From: Actinocatenispora rupis
GTDB lineage: Bacteria; Actinomycetota; Actinomycetes; Mycobacteriales; Micromonosporaceae
Direction of reading: 5' to 3'
Assembly (NCBI RefSeq): GCF_016861975.1
Contig: NZ_BOMB01000010.1
Location: forward strand, 310,001 to 374,000
Length of the DNA stretch: 64,000 nt
This document shows, piece by piece, positions 46,809 through 55,720 of this stretch. How positions within the stretch are numbered: the stretch's first letter is position 1; each line of letters begins with the position of its first letter. Made by a program: the position numbers and the translations under genes. A model generated the notes under the pieces. It had not been told where the DNA came from and made no database searches. It was given only the letters and a program-made list of their open reading frames with translations.

Positions 46809-46868
46809 TGGCGGGTGCCCGTGGCGGGCGCCTGCCTCGCGGCCGGAAGACGTCCCGCTCCGGCGCCG

Positions 46869-47069
46869 TCAGTACGACAGGCCGGGCAGCGGCGGTTCGG
46901 CGCCCAGGCGCCGACGCAGCGTGACCTGGCGGCTGCCGTCCCGGTAGAGGCGCACGGTGGCCAGCTCCCAGCCGGCGAACTCGGCCTGGATGGCGAGCCG
47001 AGCCTGTGCGGTCAACCGGTCGACGTCCGGCGGAATCCGGAGCGGGACGTACTCGTAGTCGGGTGGCAC
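46869..47069 (-). CDS. DUF5703 family protein
   Basis: This 66-residue protein has the small DUF5703 pattern PPDYEYVPLRIPPDVDRLTA, then FAGWELATVRLYRDGSRQVTLRRR. The family is short and actinobacterial, without known function. GTG 47069 is chosen because an AGGA lies about eight bases upstream; a GTG at 47090 would add seven residues. It is 73 bp downstream of the aldo/keto reductase on the same strand. Confidence 0.8.
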   Translation of the reverse strand: MPPDYEYVPLRIPPDVDRLTAQARLAIQAEFAGWELATVRLYRDGSRQVTLRRRLGAEPPLPGLSY

Positions 47070-47142
47070 ATACTGAATCCTGCCCAACACGGGGTGGCCG
47101 GGACCAGTACGGCGGGCAAAAAAACCTGATCCGTCCGGACTT

Positions 47143-48111
47143 TCAGCCGGGCCCGATGCCGCCGAGCGCGGGGGAGGACACGTCGTCCAGCGCGTACTGG
47201 ATCTCGGGCGGCAGGGTGAGGTCCTCGGCCTGCAACGACCCGAGCAACTGCCCGACGGTACGGGCGCCGACGACGGGGGCGACCACCCCGGGCTGGTCGC
47301 GTACCCAGGCGAGGGAGACGGCCAGCGGGGAGACGCCGAGGCCGTCCGCGGCGGTGGCGACGGCCTCCACGATGCCGGCGGACGTGTCGTCCAGGTACCG
47401 CTCGATGAAGCGCTCGAAGTGCGGTGACGCGGCGCGCGAGTCGGCCGGCGTGCCGTGCCGGTACTTGCCGGTCAGCACGCCGCGGCCGAGCGGCGACCAC
47501 GGCAGGATGCCCAGGCCGAGGTCCTGGCAGGCGGGTACGAGTTCGCGTTCCGCGCCGCGCTCGACCAGCGAGTACTCGACCTGCGCGGAGACCAGCGGGG
47601 CGCGGCCGGGCCAGGCGGTCTGCCAGGTCGCGGCCTTCGCCGTCTGCCAGGCCGAGTAGTTGGAGATCCCGACGTACCGGGTGCGGCCGGAGGAGACGGC
47701 GAGGTCGAGCGTCGCGAGGGTCTCGTCGAGCGGCGTGAGCGGGTCGTACCCGTGCAGCTGCCACAGGTCGACGTAGTCGGTGCCGAGCCGGTCGAGCGAC
47801 GCGTCGAGCGCGCGCAGCAGGTGTACCCGGCTGGCGTCGCGGCGGCGCGGCTGGTCCGGCCGCAGCCCGGCCTTGGTGGCGATGACCAGCTCGGACCGGG
47901 GTACGAGCGAGCCCATGAGGCCGCCGATGATCTGCTCGGCGTCGCCGTCGGCGTACACGTCGGCGGTGTCGATGAGCGTGCCGCCCGCGTCGACGAACGT
48001 CTTGAGCTGCGCGGCGGCGTCGTCGGGGTCGGTGTCGCGGCCCCACGTCATCGTCCCCAGGGCGATTCTCGACACCCGCAGGCCGGTACGGCCGAGCGCG
48101 CGCTGCTCCAT
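47143..48111 (-). CDS. Aldo/keto reductase
   Basis: This 322-residue AKR has the full catalytic tetrad: Asp and Tyr in DTADVYADG, Lys in IATKAG and His in WQLHGYDP. The cofactor-binding end has VVAPVVGARTVGQL. These enzymes reduce aldehydes and ketones with NADPH. The start ATG 48111 (MEQRALGRTGLRVSRI) is the typical AKR N-terminus. The longer open frame upstream has no family similarity. It is divergent from an F420-type oxidoreductase. Confidence 0.92.
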   Translation of the reverse strand: MEQRALGRTGLRVSRIALGTMTWGRDTDPDDAAAQLKTFVDAGGTLIDTADVYADGDAEQIIGGLMGSLVPRSELVIATKAGLRPDQPRRRDASRVHLLRALDASLDRLGTDYVDLWQLHGYDPLTPLDETLATLDLAVSSGRTRYVGISNYSAWQTAKAATWQTAWPGRAPLVSAQVEYSLVERGAERELVPACQDLGLGILPWSPLGRGVLTGKYRHGTPADSRAASPHFERFIERYLDDTSAGIVEAVATAADGLGVSPLAVSLAWVRDQPGVVAPVVGARTVGQLLGSLQAEDLTLPPEIQYALDDVSSPALGGIGPG

Positions 48112-48249
48112 ACGATCGGACGGTACCGGCGGTGGGCGGAGTGTCCGGCAGCGACCCGCCGGGAGCACGGTTACCCTGCACGGGCGGGCGGGCGCCGCGC
48201 GTCCACCGATGGCGGATCTTTCGGGCATTTGGCGTCAAGGGAGTGCCGT

Positions 48250-49317
48250 ATGCGGCTCGGACTCAACCTCGGCTACTGGGGCGCCGGCAACGACCCGCGC
48301 GCCCACCTCACCCTCGCCCGCGAGGCGGACCGGCTCGGCTACGACGTGGTCTGGGCCGCCGAGGCGTACGGGTCGGACTCGCCGACGATGCTCGCCTGGC
48401 TCGCCGGCCAGACCGAACGGATCGGGCTCGGCAGCGCGGTCATGCAGATCCCGGCGCGCAGCCCGGCGATGACCGCGATGACCGCGGCGACGATCGACGG
48501 CATCTCCGGCGGCCGGTTCCGGCTCGGCCTGGGCGTGTCCGGGCCGCAGGTCTCCGAGGGCTGGCACGGGGTCCGCTTCGCCAAGCCCCTCAAGCGCACC
48601 CGGGAGTACGTGGACGTGGTGCGGCTGGCGCTCGGCCGCAAGAAGGTCGAGTACGACGGGGAGTTCTACCAGCTGCCGCTGCCGGACGGGCCGGGCAAGG
48701 CGCTGCGGCTGACCGTGCACCCGACCCGCGAGATCCCGCTCTACCTGGCCGCCGTCGGCCCCCGCAACCTCGAACTGGCCGGCGAGATCGCCGACGGCTG
48801 GCTCGCCGTCTTCCTCGCCCCGGAGTACGCGGGGGAGCAGTTGCGGCACGTCGCCGCCGGCCGGGCGAAGGTGGACAAACCGCTGGACGGCTTCGACGTG
48901 GTGCCGACCGTACCGGTGGTGCTGGGCGACGACCCGCAGGTGTGCGCCGAGCCGATCCGCGGGTACGCCGCGCTGTACGTCGGGGGCATGGGCTCCCGCG
49001 AGCAGAACTTCTACAACCAGCTCGCCGTACGCATGGGCTACGCGGACGCCGCCGCCGAGGTGCAGGACCTGTTCCTGGCGAAGCGGCACCGGGACGCGAT
49101 GGCCGCGGTGCCGTTCGAGTTCATCGACCGGACGTCGCTGCTCGGCCCGGCCGACCGGATCGCCGACCGCCTCACCGCGTACGCCGACGCCGGCGTCACG
49201 ACGCTGACGATCGCGCCCTACCCGCCGCCCGGGGTGGCCGAGCCGGCGGACATCCTCGCGCACGCGCTCGGCACACTGCGTACCGTCGTGGACGCCGCGG
49301 CGAAGGCGGGTGTCTGA
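48250..49317 (+). CDS. LLM class F420-dependent oxidoreductase
   Basis: This 355-residue luciferase-like TIM-barrel protein begins RLGLNLGYWGAGND. It contains LGYDVVWAAEAYGSDSPTMLAWLAGQT and GLGSAVMQIPARSPAMTAMTAATID, characteristic of F420-dependent LLM enzymes of actinobacteria. It should transfer hydride from reduced F420 to an unknown substrate. It differs in sequence and context from the NRPS-linked monooxygenase at 26.3 kb. Its TGA overlaps the uppP ATG. Confidence 0.88.
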   Translation: MRLGLNLGYWGAGNDPRAHLTLAREADRLGYDVVWAAEAYGSDSPTMLAWLAGQTERIGLGSAVMQIPARSPAMTAMTAATIDGISGGRFRLGLGVSGPQVSEGWHGVRFAKPLKRTREYVDVVRLALGRKKVEYDGEFYQLPLPDGPGKALRLTVHPTREIPLYLAAVGPRNLELAGEIADGWLAVFLAPEYAGEQLRHVAAGRAKVDKPLDGFDVVPTVPVVLGDDPQVCAEPIRGYAALYVGGMGSREQNFYNQLAVRMGYADAAAEVQDLFLAKRHRDAMAAVPFEFIDRTSLLGPADRIADRLTAYADAGVTTLTIAPYPPPGVAEPADILAHALGTLRTVVDAAAKAGV

Positions 49318-50147
49318 TGGACCTCTGGCAGGCCGCCGTGCTGGGCGTCGTCGAGGGCCTGACCGAGTTCCTGCCCGTGTCCTCGACCGGTCACCTGACG
49401 ATCGTCGAGCGGCTGATGGGCATGAAGACCGACTCGGCGTCGCTGACCGCGTTCACCGCGGTGATCCAGGTCGGCGCGATCCTGGCCGCGGTGCTCTACT
49501 TCCGCACCGACATCGTGCGCATCGTCGTCGGCTGGGTGCGCGGCCTGTTCCGCCCCGCGCACCGCGGCGACTTCGACTACAAGTTCGGCTGGTACGTGAT
49601 CCTCGGGTCGATCCCGATCGGTGTCGCCGGTGTCGTCGGCAAGAGCCTGATCGAGTCGGTGCTGCGCAGCCTGTGGTTCGTCGTCGCCGGGCTGCTGCTG
49701 TGGAGCGTCGTCATCTGGCTCGCCGAGAAGTACGCCAGCCAGCGCCGTACCGAGCTGGACGTGGGCTGGCGGGACGCGCTGTTCGTCGGGGTCGCCCAGG
49801 TCATCGCCCTGGTACCGGGTGTGTCCCGGTCCGGCGCGACCATCTCCGCCGGACTGGTACGCGGGCTGGACCGGGTCACCGCGACCCGGCTGTCGTTCTT
49901 CCTCGGCATCCCTGCCCTCGCCGCCGCCGGCGTGTACGAGCTGAAGGACGCGGTCGCCACCGGCGGCATCGGCTGGCTGCCCACCCTGGTCGGCACCGTG
50001 GTGAGCTTCCTCGTCGCGTACGCGGCGGTCGCGTGGTTCCTGCGGTTCGTCACGAAGCACAGCCTCACCACCTTCATCTGGTACCGCGTGCCGCTCGGCA
50101 TCCTGCTCGCCGTTCTGCTGCTGACCGGCACCATCGACGCGACCTGA
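49317..50147 (+). CDS. uppP: Undecaprenyl-diphosphate phosphatase
   Basis: This 276-residue UppP/BacA enzyme has both active-site motifs, EGLTEFLPVSSTGHL near the N-terminus and PGVSRSGATI in the middle, set among eight or so membrane helices. It recycles undecaprenyl pyrophosphate to the lipid carrier for cell-wall synthesis and can give bacitracin tolerance. The first ATG overlaps the stop of the F420-type gene, and the phosphomutase-like gene follows by 20 bp. Confidence 0.95.
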   Translation: MDLWQAAVLGVVEGLTEFLPVSSTGHLTIVERLMGMKTDSASLTAFTAVIQVGAILAAVLYFRTDIVRIVVGWVRGLFRPAHRGDFDYKFGWYVILGSIPIGVAGVVGKSLIESVLRSLWFVVAGLLLWSVVIWLAEKYASQRRTELDVGWRDALFVGVAQVIALVPGVSRSGATISAGLVRGLDRVTATRLSFFLGIPALAAAGVYELKDAVATGGIGWLPTLVGTVVSFLVAYAAVAWFLRFVTKHSLTTFIWYRVPLGILLAVLLLTGTIDAT

Positions 50148-50167
50148 CCGGCGGCTAGGGTTGCCGG

Positions 50168-50875
50168 ATGGCCACCCTGGTACTGCTGCGGCACGGACGG
50201 ACCACCGCGAACGCCGAGGGCGTGCTCGCCGGATGGACGCCCGGGGTCGGACTGGACGACACCGGGCGCGCCCAGGCCGAGGCCGCCGCGACCCGGCTGC
50301 GCGCCCTGCCCTGGCGTACGGTCGTGACCTCGCCGTTGCAGCGCTGCCGGGAGACGGTGACCGCGGTGCTCGGCGAGCCGGCCGACGGCGCCGGCCCGGT
50401 GGTCGACGACCGACTCGGCGAGTGCCGGTACGGCGACTGGGAGGGCCGCCCGCTCAAGGAACTCGCCAAGGAACCCATGTGGAAGGTGGTGCAGAGCCAC
50501 CCGTCCGCCGCGGTGTTCCCCGGCGGTGAGCCGCTCGCCGCCACCTCCGCCCGCGCCGTCGCCGCCGTACGCGAGTGGGACGGTCGGGTCGGCGCCGAAC
50601 ACGGGCCGGACGCGCTGTGGCTGGCGTGCAGCCACGGCGACGTGATCAAGGCCATCGTGGCCGATGCGCTCGGCATGCACCTGGACCAGTTCCAGCGGAT
50701 CGTGGTCGAGCCCTGCTCGGTCACCGTGATCCGCTACACGCCGCTGCGGCCGTTCGTGATGCGGCTCAACGACCTCGGCAGCGACCTGTCCGGTCTGGTA
50801 CCACCGCCGAAGCGGCGGCGCCGCCGGGCGAAGCGGGCCGACTCGGACGCCACGGTCGGCGGGAGTACGGGATGA
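50168..50875 (+). CDS. Histidine phosphatase, MSMEG_4193-type phosphomutase-like
   Basis: This 235-residue protein has the phosphohistidine motif LLRHGRTTAN, TSPLQRCRET, and the second His in ACSHGDVIKA, as in the phosphoglycerate mutase superfamily. The C-terminus is basic (PPKRRRRRAKR). It belongs to the subgroup found upstream of DUF3090 and SCO1664-type genes near mshC in actinobacteria. The substrate is unknown. Confidence 0.88.
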   Translation: MATLVLLRHGRTTANAEGVLAGWTPGVGLDDTGRAQAEAAATRLRALPWRTVVTSPLQRCRETVTAVLGEPADGAGPVVDDRLGECRYGDWEGRPLKELAKEPMWKVVQSHPSAAVFPGGEPLAATSARAVAAVREWDGRVGAEHGPDALWLACSHGDVIKAIVADALGMHLDQFQRIVVEPCSVTVIRYTPLRPFVMRLNDLGSDLSGLVPPPKRRRRRAKRADSDATVGGSTG

Positions 50876-50926
50876 ACGCGGCCGGGCGCGGGGCGGCGCG
50901 GCGGCCGGTGAGGATAGGGTCGAGGC

Positions 50927-51544
50927 ATGCCACGCCAGGTCTATGACTTCGAGCCGCCGGACCGGTTCGTCGCCGGGACGGTCGGTGAGCCCGGCGACCG
51001 CACCTTCTTCCTCCAGGCCCGCGGTGGCGGCCGGGTCGTCAGCGTCGCGCTGGAGAAGGTGCAGGTGACGCTGCTCGCGGACAAGCTGGAGGAGTTGCTG
51101 GCGGAGGCCGTTCGCCGGTTCGGGGCCGACATCCCGGACACGGCCGAGCCGCTGCCCGCCGACAACGAGCCGCTGGACACGCCGCTGGACGAGGAGTTCC
51201 GGGTCGGCACCCTCGGCCTCGCCTGGGATTCGGAGAACAACACCGTCCTGATCGAGGCGGTCGCCGCGGGCGACGGCGCCGAGGCGCTGACCACCGACGA
51301 GGACGAGGACGACGACCCCGAGCCGGACCCCGATCCGGACGGCATCCCCGAGCTGGACAACCCCGACCTCGACCTGCTGCGGGTCCGGCTGGGGCCGCGC
51401 GAGACCCGGGCGTTCATCGAGCGCGCCCGGCGGGTCGTGTCCGCCGGCCGCCCGCCGTGCCCGCTCTGCGGCCTCCCGCTCGACCCCGACGGCCACCTCT
51501 GCCCCCGGCAGAACGGCTACCACCGCATGACCCCCGACGCGTGA
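50927..51544 (+). CDS. DUF3090 family protein
   Basis: This 205-residue protein has the DUF3090 pattern QVYDFEPPDRFVAGTVGEPG and FFLQARGGGRVVSVALEK. An acidic middle stretch (DEDEDDDPEPDPDPDG) follows. The C-terminal CxxC pair (PPCPLCGLPLDPDGHLCPRQNG) may bind zinc. The function is unknown. The gene sits between the phosphomutase-like and SCO1664-type genes, an order kept in many actinobacteria. Confidence 0.92.
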   Translation: MPRQVYDFEPPDRFVAGTVGEPGDRTFFLQARGGGRVVSVALEKVQVTLLADKLEELLAEAVRRFGADIPDTAEPLPADNEPLDTPLDEEFRVGTLGLAWDSENNTVLIEAVAAGDGAEALTTDEDEDDDPEPDPDPDGIPELDNPDLDLLRVRLGPRETRAFIERARRVVSAGRPPCPLCGLPLDPDGHLCPRQNGYHRMTPDA

Positions 51545-51563
51545 CCGACCCCGAGGCGGCGCC

Positions 51564-52388
51564 ATGACCGAGCCGGTGGCGGAGCCCGTCGGTACCCCGC
51601 AGGTACCGGCCGAGGTGGCTCTGGACCTGTTGCGGCACGGGACGATCGAGCCGGAGGGGCTGCTCGCCGAGTCGTCCAATGCGACCCTGCGCGCCGTCAT
51701 CACGCTGGACGGCCTGCGCGCCCGCTGCGTGTACAAGCCGGTGCGGGGCGAGCGTCCGCTGTGGGACTTCCCGGACGGTACGCTCGCCGGCCGTGAGGTG
51801 TCGGCGTTCCTGGTGTCGGCGGCGACGGGCTGGGACCTGGTGCCGCCGACCGTACTGCGGGACGGTCCGGTCGGGCCGGGCGCCTGCCAGCTCTGGATCG
51901 ACACCGACGACACCGAACTCGTCGGCTTCGTCCCGGCCGACGACGTGCCGGCGGGCTGGCATCCGGTGGCCGCGGCCCGCGGCGAGCACGGCGAACCGTA
52001 CGTGCTGGCCCACGCGCCGGACGAGCGGCTCGCCCGGATGGCCGCCCTCGACGCCGTACTCAACAACGCCGACCGGAAGGGCGGCCACGTGCTGCCCGGC
52101 GCCGACGGCAGGCTGTACGGGGTGGACCACGGCATCTCGTTCCACGCCGAGGACAAGCTGCGTACCGTGCTGTGGGGCTGGGCCGGCGACGAGCTGCCCG
52201 CCGAGACCGCGGAGACGTTGCGCGCGCTGCGCGCCGACCTCGCCGGTGGCCTCGGCGAGGAGCTGGCCGAGCACCTGACGCTGACCGAGGTCCGCGCCAC
52301 GCTGGCCCGTACCGACCGGCTGTTGGCGGCCGGCCGCTACCCGATGCCCGGCGAGGACTGGCCCGCCCTGCCCTGGCCGCCGATCTAG
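51564..52388 (+). CDS. SCO1664 family protein (PI3/PI4-kinase-like fold)
   Basis: This 274-residue protein matches the SCO1664 family. Key blocks are LRHGTIEPEGLLAESSNATL, CVYKPVRGERPLWDFPDGTLA with the lysine expected for nucleotide binding, DAVLNNADRKGGHVL and YGVDHGISFH, which resemble the catalytic and metal loops of phosphatidylinositol-kinase folds. The activity is untested as far as I know. It is the last gene of the three-gene conserved unit. Confidence 0.9.
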   Translation: MTEPVAEPVGTPQVPAEVALDLLRHGTIEPEGLLAESSNATLRAVITLDGLRARCVYKPVRGERPLWDFPDGTLAGREVSAFLVSAATGWDLVPPTVLRDGPVGPGACQLWIDTDDTELVGFVPADDVPAGWHPVAAARGEHGEPYVLAHAPDERLARMAALDAVLNNADRKGGHVLPGADGRLYGVDHGISFHAEDKLRTVLWGWAGDELPAETAETLRALRADLAGGLGEELAEHLTLTEVRATLARTDRLLAAGRYPMPGEDWPALPWPPI

Positions 52389-52398
52389 CCCTGGGTGA

Positions 52399-52425
52399 GC
52401 CGCGGTGGCGCCGCATCACCGCGGC
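52399..52425. terminator. Hairpin between convergent genes
   Basis: gccgcggtg (52399-52407) pairs perfectly with caccgcggc (52417-52425) over a nine-base loop, between the SCO1664-type gene and the convergent acyltransferase-domain gene. Confidence 0.6.
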
Positions 52426-52431
52426 GCGGCG

Positions 52432-53400
52432 TCAGGCCAGGTCGACCCAGCCGGTACGGACCTGCCAGTGCCGGCCGGCCCGCAGGTGGGAGACGACCGC
52501 GCGTTGCAGCGACGTGTCCTGCGGCAGGTCGTCGAGGTCCGGGTCGATCCGCCGGAACACGAACTCGATGATGTTCCGGTCTCCCTCGTACCCGCCGGGC
52601 GCGAGCCGGAACCGGCGCTGGAACCGCACGATGTTCGACTCCGCCGGCAGGTACTCGGTGAGCTGGTCGTCCATCAGCCACGACGTGCACGCGGCCACGT
52701 CGTACCGGGTGCCGAAGTGACGGAGGAAGAACCCGGGGGCGGCGGCGAACGACGCGTCGCAGGCGGCCGGCGTCATCGGGCCGCTCTCCGGGATGTGCGC
52801 GTCGAGCGTCGGCGTCTCGGGCGGGGGTCCGCCGGCGCGGTCCCGGGCGGTGTCCACGTTGAACTGCAGCCGTCCCAGCGCGTACAGCAGGCCGCGGAAG
52901 TGCAGGGTGAACCACGCCTGCTTGTCGAGCCCGCCGGTGCCGTGGGTACGCCGGTGCAGCGCGGCCTTCGACCCCAGGTCGGCGAAGGTGTCCGCGGTGA
53001 TGTCCGCCGGCACCCCGTGCCCCTCGTGGTACGCGACGAGCGCGGGCGACGCGGCGAGGAACACCCACAGGTAGAAGTAGCGCGCGTACCGGTCGAGTTC
53101 GCGGGGGAGGTCGGGCCACGACGCGAGCGGCGTCTGGTCGCCGAGCCGGGACGCCAGCAGCAGCCGGCTGCGTTGCAGCAGCCACCACAGTTCGGGCTGG
53201 CGGTCCGGGTCGGGCGCCGCGGTCAGCGCCTCGGCGGCGTCGGCCGCCGGGATGCCCATGATCTTCATCAGCCGGGTCGCCTCGGCCTCGTCCGGCAGCG
53301 GTACGTCCGGGCCGGTCACCGCGGCCAGCTCGGCCAGCCAGGGCTCCGCGTCCGCGCCCAGACCGAGTCGCCGGGCCAGCTCACCGACGGGTTGCGACAT
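52432..53400 (-). CDS. Acyltransferase domain-containing protein (NAT_N/GNAT_C type)
   Basis: This 322-residue protein has an N-terminal helical part ([21 protein letters not shown]) and a C-terminal region from about residue 125. That region contains [39 protein letters not shown] and [16 protein letters not shown], as in the paired NAT_N and GNAT_C domains. The reaction is unknown. It is oriented against its neighbours and lies between the SCO1664-type gene and mshC. Confidence 0.75.
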   Translation of the reverse strand: MSQPVGELARRLGLGADAEPWLAELAAVTGPDVPLPDEAEATRLMKIMGIPAADAAEALTAAPDPDRQPELWWLLQRSRLLLASRLGDQTPLASWPDLPRELDRYARYFYLWVFLAASPALVAYHEGHGVPADITADTFADLGSKAALHRRTHGTGGLDKQAWFTLHFRGLLYALGRLQFNVDTARDRAGGPPPETPTLDAHIPESGPMTPAACDASFAAAPGFFLRHFGTRYDVAACTSWLMDDQLTEYLPAESNIVRFQRRFRLAPGGYEGDRNIIEFVFRRIDPDLDDLPQDTSLQRAVVSHLRAGRHWQVRTGWVDLA

Positions 53401-53532
53401 CCGTACTCCTCGAAAGATCGACGCCGGGGGAGATTCTGTCCTACCGGGCCGGCGGGGGCCATGCGGGTGTGCCCGCCCTCACGGACCGGCGGTAGGGGCC
53501 GACCGTCCCACCTCCTCGTTACGCTGGCGGTC

Positions 53533-54756
53533 ATGGATACCTGGTCGGCGCCTGCGCTCCCCACCCTCCCCGGCGCCGGAACCCCCCTCGCCCTGTACGA
53601 CACGGCAAGCGGTTCGGTGCGCCCGGCGACCCCCGGCGACACCGCCCTGCTCTACGTCTGCGGCATCACGCCGTACGACGCGACCCACCTCGGGCACGCC
53701 GCCACGATGATCACGTTCGACCTGATCAACCGCATGTGGCGGGACGCCGGCCACGCCGTGCGGTACGCGCAGAACGTGACGGACGTGGACGATCCGCTGC
53801 TGGAGCGGGCCGAACGGGACGGCATCGACTGGGTGACGCTGGCCGAGCGCGAGACGGAGCTCTTCCGTACGGACATGGCCGCGCTCGGGGTACTCCCGCC
53901 GGAGCACTACGTCGGCGCGGTGGAGACGATCCCGCAGATCGCGTCGCTGGTGGAGCGGCTGCTCGCGGTCGACGCGGCGTACCGGGTGGCCGACGGGACC
54001 GGTGACGTCTACTTCGACGTCGCCGCCGCCAAGCGCTTCGGGTACGAGTCGAACTACGACCGGGCCACGATGACCGCGCTGTCCGCCGAGCGCGGCGGTG
54101 ACCCCGAGCGGCCCGGCAAGCGCGACCCGCTCGACCCGCTGCTGTGGCGTACGGCGCGGGAGGGCGAGCCGAGCTGGCCGTCGCCGCTCGGGGACGGGCG
54201 ACCGGGCTGGCACATCGAGTGCGCCGCGATCGCGATGGGCACCCTCGGCCGACGCATCGACGTGCAGGGCGGCGGCAACGACCTGATCTTCCCGCACCAC
54301 GAGATGTCCGCCGCGCACGCCGAGACGCTGACCGGCGAGTGGCCGTTCGCCGAGCACTACGTGCACGCCGGCATGATCGGCTGGCAGGGCGAGAAGATGT
54401 CCAAGTCCAAGGGCAACCTCGTGCTCGTGTCGGCGCTCCGGGAGCGCGGCGAGGACCCGGCCGCCGTACGGCTCAGCCTGCTCGCCGGCCACTACCGCGC
54501 CGACCGCGAGTGGACCGAGGCGCAGCTCGACGAGGCCCGCGAGCGGCTCGCCCGCTGGCGTACCGCGGTGGCCCGGCCGGCCGGGCCGGACGGTGCGGAG
54601 CTGCTGGCGTCACTGCGCGCCCGGCTCGCCGACGACCTGGACACCCCGGGCGCGCTCGCCGTCGTCGACGCCTGGTGTACGGGCGAGGGCGCCGACCCGA
54701 CCGCCGGCCATACGGTGGCCGACGCCGTCGACGCCCTCCTCGGCGTCCGCCTCTGA
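53533..54756 (+). CDS. mshC: Mycothiol cysteine ligase MshC
   Basis: MshC joins cysteine to glucosaminyl-inositol in mycothiol synthesis, using an aminoacyl-tRNA synthetase fold. This 407-residue enzyme has [16 protein letters not shown] (zinc Cys and the HIGH-like site), the [14 protein letters not shown] segment, [16 protein letters not shown], and KMSKSKGN. It resembles CysRS, but [19 protein letters not shown] at the N-terminus, the length and the SCO1664-type neighbourhood identify it as MshC. This supports an actinobacterial host. Confidence 0.95.
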   Translation: MDTWSAPALPTLPGAGTPLALYDTASGSVRPATPGDTALLYVCGITPYDATHLGHAATMITFDLINRMWRDAGHAVRYAQNVTDVDDPLLERAERDGIDWVTLAERETELFRTDMAALGVLPPEHYVGAVETIPQIASLVERLLAVDAAYRVADGTGDVYFDVAAAKRFGYESNYDRATMTALSAERGGDPERPGKRDPLDPLLWRTAREGEPSWPSPLGDGRPGWHIECAAIAMGTLGRRIDVQGGGNDLIFPHHEMSAAHAETLTGEWPFAEHYVHAGMIGWQGEKMSKSKGNLVLVSALRERGEDPAAVRLSLLAGHYRADREWTEAQLDEARERLARWRTAVARPAGPDGAELLASLRARLADDLDTPGALAVVDAWCTGEGADPTAGHTVADAVDALLGVRL

Positions 54757-54771
54757 CGGTCCCGGGCCGCG

Positions 54772-54830
54772 TTGACATCCGGAGTGGGCACTCCGTATCT
54801 TCCTGGAAGGGAATCGGAGTGCCCACTCCG
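54772..54830 (+). promoter_or_regulatory. Strong promoter with two matched operators
   Basis: TTGACA (54772-54777) and TATCTT (54796-54801) form a promoter with an 18-bp spacer. The spacer holds a 16-bp palindrome, cggagtgggcactccg (54780-54795). A second, cggagtgcccactccg, lies at 54815-54830, with centres 35 bp apart. Both are followed by tatc. This arrangement is typical of repressor control by a TetR- or MarR-like dimer. No such regulator lies next to it. Confidence 0.75.
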
Positions 54831-54854
54831 TATCGTCTCCGCCGGAGGTCCACC

Positions 54855-55013
54855 GTGCCCACCCACCCCACCGCACCCGCCCGTACCGCTGCGACAAGCC
54901 ACGTCGGGCCAGGAGAGGCGGGCGGGCAAGGTCGGGTTGGGCGGGTCATGGCCGCGTCAGGTCGGGCACGGTCAGGGCAGACCGGGTCGGTCGGTCAGGC
55001 GGGCCAGGGGTAG
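54855..55013 (+). pseudogene. Short remnant reading frame after the operator-promoter
   Basis: GGAGG (54844-54848) is placed correctly before GTG 54855. The frame codes for only 52 residues (MPTHPTAPARTAATSHV then Gly/Arg/Gln-rich sequence). Its end overlaps the convergent BKACE gene by 19 bases. The first 15 or so residues look like a transporter or enzyme N-terminus, and the rest looks non-coding. A gene once controlled by the operators may have been lost here. A real small peptide is the alternative. Confidence 0.4.
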
Positions 55014-55720
55014 GTCAGGGCGGCGCGGACGAGGGTGGCGTTGTCGGCCGCGGGCGTACCGTCCGGGCAGGTCAGGGTGTCTTCCAGGCCGACGCGGGTG
55101 GCGAGGCCGCGGGCGACGGCGAGTCGCAGGACCGGCCACGCCCCGCCGTCCTCCCCGTGCAGCAGCACCGGTACGGCCACGTCGGCGAGCTCGTCGAGCA
55201 GGCGTACCGCGGTGTCCGGGGCGGTGGCCGGGTCGGTGTCGGTGACCTCGGCGAGGATCCGCAGTACCGAGGCGTGTCCGGGCCACCGCCGGAACCGGCG
55301 TGCGCCGTCGGTGCCGGACCACAGCCCGGCCTCGATGCCGACACCCCGTTCGGTCAGCGCGTCCGCGACGTCGTCCGCGCCGTCCTCGTGCCAGTTGACC
55401 GAGGCGTGGTCGGGGAGTACGGGCCAGGCGCGGACGAGTGCGGCGCGCCGGTTCGGATCCTGCTCCGTCCACGCACCGGTCGTCACCCCCACCGGTACGC
55501 CCGGGGCAGCGGCACGCACCGCCGTGACGCAGCCGGCGACGGCGGTCGGGTCCAGCGTGTCGCGGCCGGCGTCGTCCTTCGGATGCAGGTGGATGTCCGT
55601 GGCGCCGGCGGCGACCGCGCCGGCCGCCGCGGCCGCGAGTTCCGCCGGGGTGACCGGCACGCCGTCCGCGCTGGTACGTGCCCCGTTCAGGCACGTCTGG
55701 ATCCACCGGTGCGCCGTCAT
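54995..55720 (-). CDS. BKACE family 3-keto-5-aminohexanoate cleavage-like enzyme
   Basis: This 241-residue protein matches the beta-keto acid cleavage enzyme family. It opens IQTCLNGARTSADGVPVTPAELA, has the zinc-binding DIHLHPKD, GVPVGVTTGAW and VNWHEDG, and ends VGLEDTL. Family members react a beta-keto acid with acetyl-CoA, and the substrate is unknown here. It is slightly short for the family. Its ATG overlaps the stop of the upstream GntR gene (ATGA), so it is probably the target of that regulator. Confidence 0.85.
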   Translation of the reverse strand: MTAHRWIQTCLNGARTSADGVPVTPAELAAAAAGAVAAGATDIHLHPKDDAGRDTLDPTAVAGCVTAVRAAAPGVPVGVTTGAWTEQDPNRRAALVRAWPVLPDHASVNWHEDGADDVADALTERGVGIEAGLWSGTDGARRFRRWPGHASVLRILAEVTDTDPATAPDTAVRLLDELADVAVPVLLHGEDGGAWPVLRLAVARGLATRVGLEDTLTCPDGTPAADNATLVRAALTYPWPA

